From contig JBBQSN010000063.1 in the NCBI GenBank assembly GCA_038213835.1, forward strand, positions 1-18,566: 18,566 bases of DNA, written 5' to 3'. Position numbers and translations under genes: made by a program. This DNA comes from JBBQSN01 sp038213835. Lineage in GTDB: Bacteria > Actinomycetota > Actinomycetes > Actinomycetales > CAWJMD01. The notes beneath the pieces are model-generated. The model was not told the origin of the DNA. It worked only from the letters and a program-made list of their open reading frames with translations, and searched no databases. How positions within the stretch are numbered: position 1 is the first letter of the stretch; each line of letters begins with the position of its first letter. Shown in pieces: positions 7,478 to 13,969 of this stretch.

Positions 7478-7948
7478 TCAAGCCCGGTGCTGCCTGCGCA
7501 GCACCCGGGGCAGCAGGGTGGCGCCGGTGCCGCCGGCACGCACCCCGAGGACGTCGTCCGGGTTCGAGAACGAGCAGGCGCGCAGCGACAAGCAGCCGCA
7601 CCCGATGCACGAGTCGAGCCCGTCCCGCAGCCGTTGCAGCGCCGCGATCTGCTCGTCGATGCGACCGCGCCAGTGCCGCGAGATGCGTTGCCAGTCGGCC
7701 TTGGACGGCGTGCGCCCGTCCGGCAGCGAGTCGAGCTCGGCACGGGTCTCCTCGAGCGTGAGGCCGACCACCGATGCGGCCCGCACGAACGCCAGCCGAC
7801 GCAGCACGTTGCGCTGGTAGCGACGCTGGTTGCCGCTGGTGCGCTCGGCCACGATGAGCCCCTCGGCCTCGTAGAAGCGCAGCGCCGACGGCGCGAACCC
7901 GCTGCGGCGCGAGACCTCTCCCATCGTCATGTGGTCGGTCGGCTTCAC
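7478..7948 (-). CDS. soxR: Redox-sensitive transcriptional regulator SoxR
   Basis: SoxR is a MerR-family dimer whose [2Fe-2S] cluster senses redox-active compounds. The 156-aa product has the winged-helix start MTMGEVSRRSGFAPSALRFY (7-26), a coiled dimerisation helix, and the cluster-binding cysteines C114-x2-C117-x-C119-x5-C125 (CIGCGCLSLRAC). All four ligands are present. In actinobacteria SoxR usually answers redox-cycling metabolites by switching on a few oxidoreductase and transport genes. The GTG at 7948 has AAGGAGGA just upstream, a strong Shine-Dalgarno, which decides the start over the internal ATGs. The divergent SDR gene shares the intergenic region, which carries a SoxR-box-like site. 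Confidence 0.96.
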   Translation of the reverse strand: MKPTDHMTMGEVSRRSGFAPSALRFYEAEGLIVAERTSGNQRRYQRNVLRRLAFVRAASVVGLTLEETRAELDSLPDGRTPSKADWQRISRHWRGRIDEQIAALQRLRDGLDSCIGCGCLSLRACSFSNPDDVLGVRAGGTGATLLPRVLRRQHRA

Positions 7949-7957
7949 ACGTCCTCC

Positions 7958-7988
7958 TTGACCTCAAGTCCGCTTCATCTACCAGCAT
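7958..7988 (+). promoter_or_regulatory. SoxR-box-like operator in the SDR promoter
   Basis: TTGACC (7958-7963) and CAGCAT (7983-7988) are 19 nt apart, the long spacer typical of MerR-family promoters, and the latter ends 7 nt before the SDR ATG. Between them lies CCTCAAG-TCCG-CTTCATC (7962-7979). The left half is identical to the classic SoxR half-site CCTCAAG and the 7-4-7 geometry is the same, but the right half matches only 4 of 7 bases. Confidence 0.6.
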
Positions 7989-7995
7989 CGGCCGC

Positions 7996-8742
7996 ATGGA
8001 ACCCTTGACGCAAGAAGACGACCTGTCGGGTACGACGCCGGTGGCGCTGGTGACGGGAGCATCATCCGGGCTGGGCAGGGCGCTGGCCCTCGGCCTCGCC
8101 GGACGCGGGTGGAGGCTCGTGATCGACGCACGGGGCACCGAGGCGCTGCACCGGGTGCGGGACGAGCTGGCCGCCGCGGGCGCCCCGGACGTGGTGGCCC
8201 TGGCGGGGGACGTCACCGACGCCGGACACCGCGACGACCTGGTCGCAGCGGTCGCGTGGCTCGGCCGGCTGGACCTCCTGGTCAACAACGCCAGCACCCT
8301 GGGCGCGAGCCCGCAGCCACGCCTCGAGGCCCTGGACGCCGACGTGCTCCGCCGGGTGCTGGAGACCAACGTGGTCGCTCCGCACGAGCTCGCGCGGCAG
8401 CTGCTGGCTCGTCTCACGACGGCCCGCGGCGTGGTCGTCGACGTGTCGTCCGACGCCGCCTCCGAGCACTACGAGGGCTGGGGTGCCTACGGCGCCTCCA
8501 AGGCGGCGCTCGACCACCTGACCGGAACCTGGGCAGCCGAGCACCCCGAGATCCTCTGGTACGCGGTCGATCCGGGTGACATGCGGACCGTCATGCACCA
8601 GGACGCCTTCCCCGGCGAGGACATCGGCGACCGCCCGACCCCCGAGACCGTCGTCCCGTCGCTGCTGGCTCTGCTCGAGCGGCGGCCGCCGAGCGGACGC
8701 CTGCGCGCTTCGGACGTCCCGGTGGAGGTCGATGCCCGATGA
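7996..8742 (+). CDS. SDR family NAD(P)-dependent oxidoreductase
   Basis: This 248-aa protein is a classical short-chain dehydrogenase. It has the cofactor motif TGASSGLG (20-27), the aspartate in AGDVTD (70-75) that contacts the adenine ring, NNAS (97-100), the catalytic serine region VDVSSD (148-153) and Y165GASK169. It oxidises or reduces a carbonyl/alcohol substrate that cannot be named from sequence. The ATG at 7996 sits 7 nt after a -10-like box behind a SoxR-type operator, so it may be a SoxR target. It overlaps the queA-like gene by ATGA, so the two are translationally coupled. Confidence 0.93.
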   Translation: MEPLTQEDDLSGTTPVALVTGASSGLGRALALGLAGRGWRLVIDARGTEALHRVRDELAAAGAPDVVALAGDVTDAGHRDDLVAAVAWLGRLDLLVNNASTLGASPQPRLEALDADVLRRVLETNVVAPHELARQLLARLTTARGVVVDVSSDAASEHYEGWGAYGASKAALDHLTGTWAAEHPEILWYAVDPGDMRTVMHQDAFPGEDIGDRPTPETVVPSLLALLERRPPSGRLRASDVPVEVDAR

Positions 8743-9815
8743 CCACGCTGACGAGCACCCCGGCGACCACCTTCGACCGACCGGTGCAGTCCCTCGCCAC
8801 TGAGCCGGCCGAGCGGCGCGGCCTGGCCCGCGACGGCGTGCGGCTGCTGGTCGCCTCGCCGTCCGGCGTGGCGCACGCCCGGTTCCACGACCTGGCCGAG
8901 CACCTCCTGCCCGGGGACCTCCTGGTCGTCAACGACTCGGCCACGGTGCCGGGAGAGGTCGACGGCGTCCGCACCTCCGGGCACCGGACGGCCGACCCCG
9001 TCGTGGTGCACATGGGGGCGCGGCTCGACGACGGCAGCAGGGTCGTCGAGCTCCGCACCGCGCCGCACGCCGCCGACCCGGTGCTCGACGCCCGTACGGG
9101 CGAGACCTTGGACCTCCAGGGCAGGGCGACGCTGACCCTGGTCGAGCCCTACCCGCGCCAGGCGTCGTCGCCGACCGGGGACGGGAACCGGCTGTGGCGC
9201 GCCACGGTCTCCGGCGACCCGGTCGAACGGCTGCTCGCGCGCCACGGCCGGCCGATCGCGTACGGCTACCTGGACCGCCGCTTCCCGCTGGAGGACTATC
9301 AGACCGTCTTCTCCCTGCGCCCGGGGAGCGCGGAGATGGCCAGCGCCGCACGGCCGTTCACGCACGAGCTGGTCACACGGCTGGTGACGTGCGGCGTCGG
9401 GGTGGTGCCGATCACGCTGCACACCGGGTTCTCGTCCCAGGAGTCGGGCGAGGCGCCACAGCCGGAGTGGTTCGAGGTCGGGGAGGCGACCGCTCGGGCG
9501 GTGCGGACCACCCGGGCAGCCGGCGGACGGGTCGTGGCCGTCGGCACCACCTCGACCAGGGCGCTGGAGTCGGCGGTCGACGCGGACGGGCGGCCGGTAG
9601 CCGCCCGCGGGTGGACCACCCGGGTCGTCGCACCGGACGAGCCCCCGCGCGTCGTCGACGGCCTCGTCAGCGGGTGGCACGACCCGCAGGCCTCGCACCT
9701 GCTGCTGGTCGAGGCGGTTGCCGGACGCGCGCTCGCCCAGGCGGGTTACGACGCCGCCGTCTCCGACGGCTACCTGTGGCACGAGTTCGGCGACGCCGGG
9801 CTGTTCCTGCCCTGA
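8739..9815 (+). CDS. QueA-like S-adenosylmethionine:tRNA ribosyltransferase-isomerase (divergent)
   Basis: The 358-aa product follows the QueA fold over its whole length: GDLLVVNDSATVPGEV (59-74), DYQTVFSLRPGSAEM (186-200), AVGTTSTRALES (267-278), RVVDGLVSGWHDP (304-316) and a C-terminal FGDAGLFL. True QueA transfers ribose from SAM to preQ1-tRNA to give epoxyqueuosine. The motif normally reading like PTAGLHFT is MASAARPFT here (200-208), and the next block, normally LHVG-x-GTF-like, is LHTGFSSQESG (227-237). These changes fall in substrate-facing motifs, so I name it only QueA-like. No other queuosine gene is in the window. It is coupled to the SDR upstream. Confidence 0.85.
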   Translation: MTTLTSTPATTFDRPVQSLATEPAERRGLARDGVRLLVASPSGVAHARFHDLAEHLLPGDLLVVNDSATVPGEVDGVRTSGHRTADPVVVHMGARLDDGSRVVELRTAPHAADPVLDARTGETLDLQGRATLTLVEPYPRQASSPTGDGNRLWRATVSGDPVERLLARHGRPIAYGYLDRRFPLEDYQTVFSLRPGSAEMASAARPFTHELVTRLVTCGVGVVPITLHTGFSSQESGEAPQPEWFEVGEATARAVRTTRAAGGRVVAVGTTSTRALESAVDADGRPVAARGWTTRVVAPDEPPRVVDGLVSGWHDPQASHLLLVEAVAGRALAQAGYDAAVSDGYLWHEFGDAGLFLP

Positions 9816-9838
9816 CGCGCACCCGTGCCCCCTCGGGC

Positions 9839-9851
9839 TAGGGTCCCGGAC
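9839..9851 (+). promoter_or_regulatory. Candidate leaderless -10 box for the S10 peptidase gene
   Basis: TAGGGT (9839-9844) fits the TANNNT -10 pattern and lies 7 nt before the GTG at 9852. No good -35 is seen at 17 nt. Only 36 nt separate the upstream queA-like stop from the GTG, so read-through transcription is also likely. Confidence 0.45.
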
Positions 9852-11381
9852 GTGGCCGACGAGAAGACCTCCCCCGACACCACGTCCACCGACGACCCTG
9901 CACCCGGGGCGGTGCCGGCCAAGGCCGACCCCCGCCCGCCGGTGAGCGACGACCTCGTCACCACCCGGCACCGGGTCAAGGTCGGCCGTCGGGTGCTGCG
10001 GTACACCGCCACGTCCGGACGGGTCGTGCTGCGCCGCGAGGAGGTGGACAAGGGCGAGTTCAAGGGCCACACGCCGCAGGCGGAGGTGTTCGTCACGGCG
10101 TACACGCTCGACACCGGCTCCGGCTCGGACGACGCCGGGGGGGTGCCCGACCCGGAGCGCCCGGTCACGTTCTGCTTCAACGGCGGTCCGGGCTCGTCCT
10201 CGGTCTGGCTGCACCTCGGGCTGCTGGGCCCGCGCCGGGTCCTGATGGGCGACGCCGGCGAGCTGCTGCCGCCCCCCTACGGCCTGGCCGACAACCCCGA
10301 GACGCTGCTGGCCCAGTCCGACCTCGTCTTCATCGACCCGGTCTCGACCGGCTACTCCCGCGCGGTCGAGGGCGGCAAGCCGCAGGACTTCCACGGCTAC
10401 ACCGCCGACCTGGAGTCGGTCGGCGAGGTGATCCGGCTCTGGACCACGCGCAACGGACGCTGGATGAGCCCGAAGTTCCTCGCCGGGGAGTCCTACGGCA
10501 CCTTGCGCGCCGCCGCCCTCGCCGAGCACCTGCAGGCCCGGTACGGCATGTACCTCAACGGGATCATGCTGATCTCGATGGTCCTGGACATGGGGACGAT
10601 CCGGTTCACCGAGGGCAACGACACCCCGCACGCCATGTTCCTGCCCACCTACGCGGCGATCGCCCACCACCACGGCCTGCACGGCGACCGGAAGCTGTCG
10701 GACGTGCTGGCCGAGGCCGAGGAGTACGCCGCCCGCGACTACCCGTGGGTGCTCTCCCGCGGTGCCCGCCTCACGCCGAGCCAGCGCACAGCGGCCGTCC
10801 GCAAGATCGCAGGCCTCACCGGGCTGTCGCGCGAGTACGTGGAGCGCGCCGACCTGCGGATCGAGCACCTCCGGTTCTTCACCGAGCTGCTGCGGTCACT
10901 GGGCCGCACCGTGGGCCGCCTGGACGGCCGGTTCACGGGCTGGGACAAGGACCGGGTGAGCGAGCACCTCGACCGGGACCCCTCGTACACGGCCATCCAC
11001 GGCCCGTACAGCGCCGCCTTCAACCACTACGTCCGCGAGGACCTCGGGTACCGCAGCGACCTGCCGTACGAGATCCTCACCGACAAGGTGCGGCCCTGGT
11101 CCTACAAGGAGTTCGAGGACCGCGCGGTGTCGGTGGTGTCGAAGCTGTCGGCGGCGATGCGCACCAATCCGCACCTGCGGGTGCACGTCGCCTGCGGGTA
11201 CCACGACGGCGCCACCCCCTACACGGCCGCGGAGCACACCCTGGCCCACCTGCACATCCCGGTGGAGCTGCAGCACAACATCGAGGTCCGCTACTACGAG
11301 GCCGGCCACATGATGTACGTCCACGAGCCGTCCCGGGTGCAGCAGTCCAAGGACCTCGCGGCGTTCGTCAGCGTGGGCTGA
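9852..11381 (+). CDS. S10 family serine carboxypeptidase-like protein, no signal peptide
   Basis: The protein has 509 aa from this GTG. It shows the S10 oxyanion motif FNGGPGSSSVW (109-119), DPVSTGYSR (162-170), the nucleophile elbow GESYGT (Ser214), the acid in GYHDGATPY (Asp452) and the histidine in AGHMMYVH (His486). The catalytic triad is therefore complete. S10 enzymes cleave C-terminal residues of peptides at acid pH and are commonly secreted. This one begins with a charged, disordered stretch rich in D, P and A and lacks a signal peptide, so it probably acts in the cytosol. A GTG at 9825 would add nine residues; I prefer 9852 because of the -10 box 7 nt upstream. It ends inside the 3' end of the convergent sucrase/ferredoxin-like gene, overlapping by 14 nt. 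Confidence 0.92.
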   Translation: MADEKTSPDTTSTDDPAPGAVPAKADPRPPVSDDLVTTRHRVKVGRRVLRYTATSGRVVLRREEVDKGEFKGHTPQAEVFVTAYTLDTGSGSDDAGGVPDPERPVTFCFNGGPGSSSVWLHLGLLGPRRVLMGDAGELLPPPYGLADNPETLLAQSDLVFIDPVSTGYSRAVEGGKPQDFHGYTADLESVGEVIRLWTTRNGRWMSPKFLAGESYGTLRAAALAEHLQARYGMYLNGIMLISMVLDMGTIRFTEGNDTPHAMFLPTYAAIAHHHGLHGDRKLSDVLAEAEEYAARDYPWVLSRGARLTPSQRTAAVRKIAGLTGLSREYVERADLRIEHLRFFTELLRSLGRTVGRLDGRFTGWDKDRVSEHLDRDPSYTAIHGPYSAAFNHYVREDLGYRSDLPYEILTDKVRPWSYKEFEDRAVSVVSKLSAAMRTNPHLRVHVACGYHDGATPYTAAEHTLAHLHIPVELQHNIEVRYYEAGHMMYVHEPSRVQQSKDLAAFVSVG

Positions 11382-12282
11382 GCGCCACCCGGTACCTGAC
11401 CGCGACGGCCTCCGAGGAGGCGCGGCACGTCAGCCGCGCGGCCGGTACCGTCTCGGCGTGCACGTCCATCGTGACGCCGCCGTGTCCCTGCACGTCCAGG
11501 TGGACGCGCCAGCGCTGCGACGCGACGACGTGCTCGGTCCGACCCGTGTCGACCCGGACCGAGGCCGCGGACAACGGACCCAGCATCCGGTGCACCTCGA
11601 CCGCGGCCGCCTGCTCCCACGGGTGCAGGTGGCTCCAGCCCCGCAGGTGGGTCGCGTCGAGCCGTCCGGCCAGGTGGTCCTCGACCAGGCGCACGGGGTC
11701 GGTGTCGTCGACCGATCCGTAGCTGGTGCCGTCCGGGACGACGAGCAGGTTGGCGGCGAACCGGTCACCACCGAGATGCGTGCACTCCCAGGTGCTCTCG
11801 GGCCACCGTGCGGCCAGCGCCGCGACCACGGGCCGCCCCCGCACCGCGCAGCAGGTGTCGTGCCTGCCGTGCGTGCAGACCAGGAGCTGAGGCGTCCGGG
11901 CGTCGGGCACGGTGGTCGGCCCGCGCGCGTCGACGCCGGCGGCCGCCAGCAGGTCGCGAGGGGCGCTCCATCGCCCGCGGGCGAGGAGGCCGCCGTCCGG
12001 GGCCTCGGCACGTGGGCCCCGCAGCACCCACCACCCGCGGTCGGCGACCGGCTCCCGGCGGCCGGAGCGACGCACGAGGAGCACCCGCCAGCCGTCGCTC
12101 CGCACCCGCGCGCCCAGGGCCCGCAGCACGTCCGTCCCCAGGCCGGCGCCGGCGAGCGCCTGGGGCTCCCACGGCCCCGGGTGCTCGACCAGGAGCCAGC
12201 CGGCGGCCGGTGCCGCGGTGCCGGCGGGTGGGTCACCGCGCTCGCGCGCCGCCTGCGCGCAGAGGGGGGCGGGGACGGTCAC
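11368..12282 (-). CDS. Sucrase/ferredoxin-like family protein (Suc_Fer-like)
   Basis: This 304-aa protein belongs to the Suc_Fer-like group with a thioredoxin-like ferredoxin module. VCTHGRHDTCCAVRGRPV (135-152) and WECTHLGGDRFAANLLVVP (165-183) are the hallmark blocks, with cysteines 136, 144, 145 and 167 as possible [2Fe-2S] ligands. The cellular role is not established; electron transfer is a reasonable guess. The start is uncertain: the GTG at 12282 (MTVPAPLCAQAARERG) gives a tidy N-terminus, but upstream starts up to 12378 are open. It lies 96 nt downstream of the JmjC gene on the same strand, so it may belong to that transcript, and its 3' end overlaps the S10 gene antisense. Confidence 0.85.
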   Translation of the reverse strand: MTVPAPLCAQAARERGDPPAGTAAPAAGWLLVEHPGPWEPQALAGAGLGTDVLRALGARVRSDGWRVLLVRRSGRREPVADRGWWVLRGPRAEAPDGGLLARGRWSAPRDLLAAAGVDARGPTTVPDARTPQLLVCTHGRHDTCCAVRGRPVVAALAARWPESTWECTHLGGDRFAANLLVVPDGTSYGSVDDTDPVRLVEDHLAGRLDATHLRGWSHLHPWEQAAAVEVHRMLGPLSAASVRVDTGRTEHVVASQRWRVHLDVQGHGGVTMDVHAETVPAARLTCRASSEAVAVRYRVALSPR

Positions 12283-12378
12283 CCCACCGAGGGTGCCACC
12301 AGGAGGTCGGGCTCGCCGCGTCACCCGGTCCACCGAGCGCCTGCCTCGAGCACACCGACTCCTGCGTCGAGATCTCAC

Positions 12379-13581
12379 TCAGCCCCCGGTCGGCACCAGC
12401 ACCCCGGCGAGCAGCAGCCGACGGGCCAGGTCGAGCGCCGCGTCGTCGACGACGGCGGCACCGTCCCGGAGCAGGTCGCCCACCCACCCGCCGTCGGCGG
12501 GGTCCAGCGCGACGTCAGCGGCACGGGTGCGCAGCACCGACGACCCCTCGCGGTGCTCGAGGGTCGCCATCAGGTGCTCGCGCAACCGCAGCGTCGTCCC
12601 GGGGCCCAGGGTCCGAGCGGCCTCGTGCTGGGCCAGCGGCCCGATCGGCGCGGCGCGCTGGCTGCTCAGGGCGGAGCCGCGCAGGCCTGAGGCCACCTGC
12701 TCGACCGGGATCCCGGCCAGCGCCTCCAGGAGCGTGCGGCGGACGTCCTCGACCTCGGTGGCGATCTCCTCCGCGGCGCCGACGTCGACCCCGAGCGGCA
12801 GCGAGCCGCGCACGGCGAGGTCCAGGCCGGCGGTCTCGAGCGCCTGGTCGAGCAGCCGCCGCGCCACGTGGTGACGGGTCCAGGTGTGCACCCCGATGGT
12901 CACGTGCGTACTGACCTCGCCGAGAGCGGTCGCGGCGTGCAGCCAGCCGCGCGGCAGGTAGAGGCAGTCGCCGGGCTCCAGCACGGCGTCGATGACGGCG
13001 GGCTCGGCCGCGGCCGCCTCGACGGCGACCGACCGGTCGGTCCAGACGTCGTCACGCAGCGGGGACTCGTGCACGGGGGCGTGGATCCGCCAGCTCTTGC
13101 GTCCGTGCGTCTGCAGCACGAAGACGTCGTGCACGTCGTAGTGGTCGGCGAACCCCTGGTTGGCCGGCGGCGTCACGTAGGCGTTCACCTGGACCGGGTG
13201 CCCGAGGTCGGCTGCGAGTCCCTGCGAGAAGCGCGTCAGGGCGGGCCAGGTGCGGTGCAGTCCCTGCAGGACGAGGGTCGCACCGTCGGCGAACAGCCGC
13301 ACCAGCTTGTCGTCGCTGACCTGGTCGGCGATCGCCGCACCGACCCCTCCGCCGGCGGTGAACGCGCGGTCACCGAGGGTGCTGCCGGCCCTCGCGACGC
13401 GCAGGAACGGGGTGCGCAGGCCGCGCTGCGACACCAGCTCGTCGACGGCCGCCTGGTCCAGCAGGTCGTCGAAGGGCATCGGCAGGTCGGCCGCACGGGT
13501 GAGCAGCGGCGCGCGCGACCAGTGCCGCGACCCGAACTCGTCCGGGTCGGGCACCAGCCGCGCGAGATGTGCTCGGTTCAC
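12379..13581 (-). CDS. JmjC/cupin-4 family 2-oxoglutarate oxygenase (ribosomal-oxygenase-like)
   Basis: The 400-aa protein has the cupin-4/JmjC layout of YcfD/RoxA-type oxygenases: an N-terminal helical part, NAYVTPPANQGFADHYDVHD (133-152) with iron ligands His147 and Asp149, LQTHGRKSWRIHAP (156-169) including the lysine region that holds 2-oxoglutarate, LEPGDCLYLPRGWLHAA (201-217) with the third iron ligand His215, and a C-terminal dimer/winged-helix-like region. Relatives hydroxylate a side chain of a protein, such as arginine of a ribosomal protein. The GTG start at 13581 overlaps the stop of the upstream repeat-peptide gene (GTGA, 4 nt), so translation of the two is coupled. That makes the small Asp/Gly-rich peptide a candidate substrate or partner. 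This is inference; ribosomal targets remain possible. Confidence 0.92.
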   Translation of the reverse strand: MNRAHLARLVPDPDEFGSRHWSRAPLLTRAADLPMPFDDLLDQAAVDELVSQRGLRTPFLRVARAGSTLGDRAFTAGGGVGAAIADQVSDDKLVRLFADGATLVLQGLHRTWPALTRFSQGLAADLGHPVQVNAYVTPPANQGFADHYDVHDVFVLQTHGRKSWRIHAPVHESPLRDDVWTDRSVAVEAAAAEPAVIDAVLEPGDCLYLPRGWLHAATALGEVSTHVTIGVHTWTRHHVARRLLDQALETAGLDLAVRGSLPLGVDVGAAEEIATEVEDVRRTLLEALAGIPVEQVASGLRGSALSSQRAAPIGPLAQHEAARTLGPGTTLRLREHLMATLEHREGSSVLRTRAADVALDPADGGWVGDLLRDGAAVVDDAALDLARRLLLAGVLVPTGG

Positions 13582-13805
13582 GCGCCGGAGTCGGCACCAC
13601 CGTCAGCGCCGCCGTCAGCGCCGCCGTCAGCGCCGGCCTCTGCGCCAGCCTCTGCGCCGCCGTCGGCACCGCCATCGGCACCGCCATCGGCACCGCCATC
13701 GGCACCACCATCGGCAGGGCCGTGCTGGGCGCCCCCGTCGGCGGGGCCGTGCTCGGCGCCGCCGTCGGCCGGGCCGTGCGTGGTCTCGTCGTTGTTCTCG
13801 GTCAT
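13578..13805 (-). CDS. Small Ala-Asp-Gly-Gly repeat peptide
   Basis: The 75-aa product begins MTENNDETTHGPADGGAEHG. It has three nine-residue units of the form HGPADGGA-x, then five ADGG units in tandem (31-50), an AEAGAEAG interruption, three more ADGG units and a final ADSGA. There are ten ADGG motifs, 12 aspartates and no cysteine, lysine, arginine or aromatic residue. A GAGGAGG ribosome site stands 8 nt before the ATG, and the stop overlaps the start of the JmjC gene, so it is likely translated. I recognise no family. It could be a substrate of the oxygenase, a metal-binding or disordered peptide, or simply low-complexity sequence. Direct DNA repeats of 12 nt make its length prone to change by slippage. 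Confidence 0.7.
   Translation of the reverse strand: MTENNDETTHGPADGGAEHGPADGGAQHGPADGGADGGADGGADGGADGGAEAGAEAGADGGADGGADGGADSGA
13601..13717 (-). repeat. 12-nt tandem repeats inside the repeat-peptide gene
   Basis: On the plus strand there are three copies of CGTCAGCGCCGC (13601-13636, last base of the third differs) and four copies of TCGGCACCGCCA (13663-13710, one mismatch in the fourth), followed by a partial unit. The period equals four codons, so each unit encodes one ADGG block and unit gain or loss keeps the frame. There are no spacers, so it is not a CRISPR array. Confidence 0.9.
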
Positions 13806-13827
13806 CCCGATCGCCTCCTCGTGGGGA

Positions 13828-13872
13828 CGGTCGCGAGACCGCCCGTGGTCGGCCCGACCCCGTGCGGGTCGG
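13828..13872 (-). promoter_or_regulatory. Two hairpins upstream of the repeat-peptide gene
   Basis: CGGTC-GCGA-GACCG (13828-13841) is a 5-bp stem with a four-base loop. CCGACCC-CGTGC-GGGTCGG (13854-13872) is a perfect 7-bp stem with a five-base loop. Both lie between the peptide start and the divergent dehydrogenase gene, so they may be leader structures or protein-binding dyads. I find no clear -10 box for the peptide gene. Confidence 0.4.
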
Positions 13873-13969
13873 CTGGTCCCATGCTGGCCCGCTCGGGCGG
13901 ACGGCGCATCCGGGGCGGCCGGTCACCGCCCACCGCGCGCGGGGTGCACCACGGCGCGACGATGGGGCG

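Noticed and set aside
8487..10868. Minus-strand open frame of 793 codons
   Set aside because: It runs antisense through the SDR, queA-like and S10 genes, all of which have clear motifs; the frame is rich in R, G, V and H without any domain.
12283..12378. Extra small gene between the JmjC and Suc_Fer-like genes
   Set aside because: Only an open N-terminal extension of the Suc_Fer-like frame exists, arginine-rich and without a ribosome site; I treat it as non-coding or as an alternative start.
13601..13717. CRISPR-like repeats
   Set aside because: The units are contiguous 12-mers without spacers and lie inside a coding frame.
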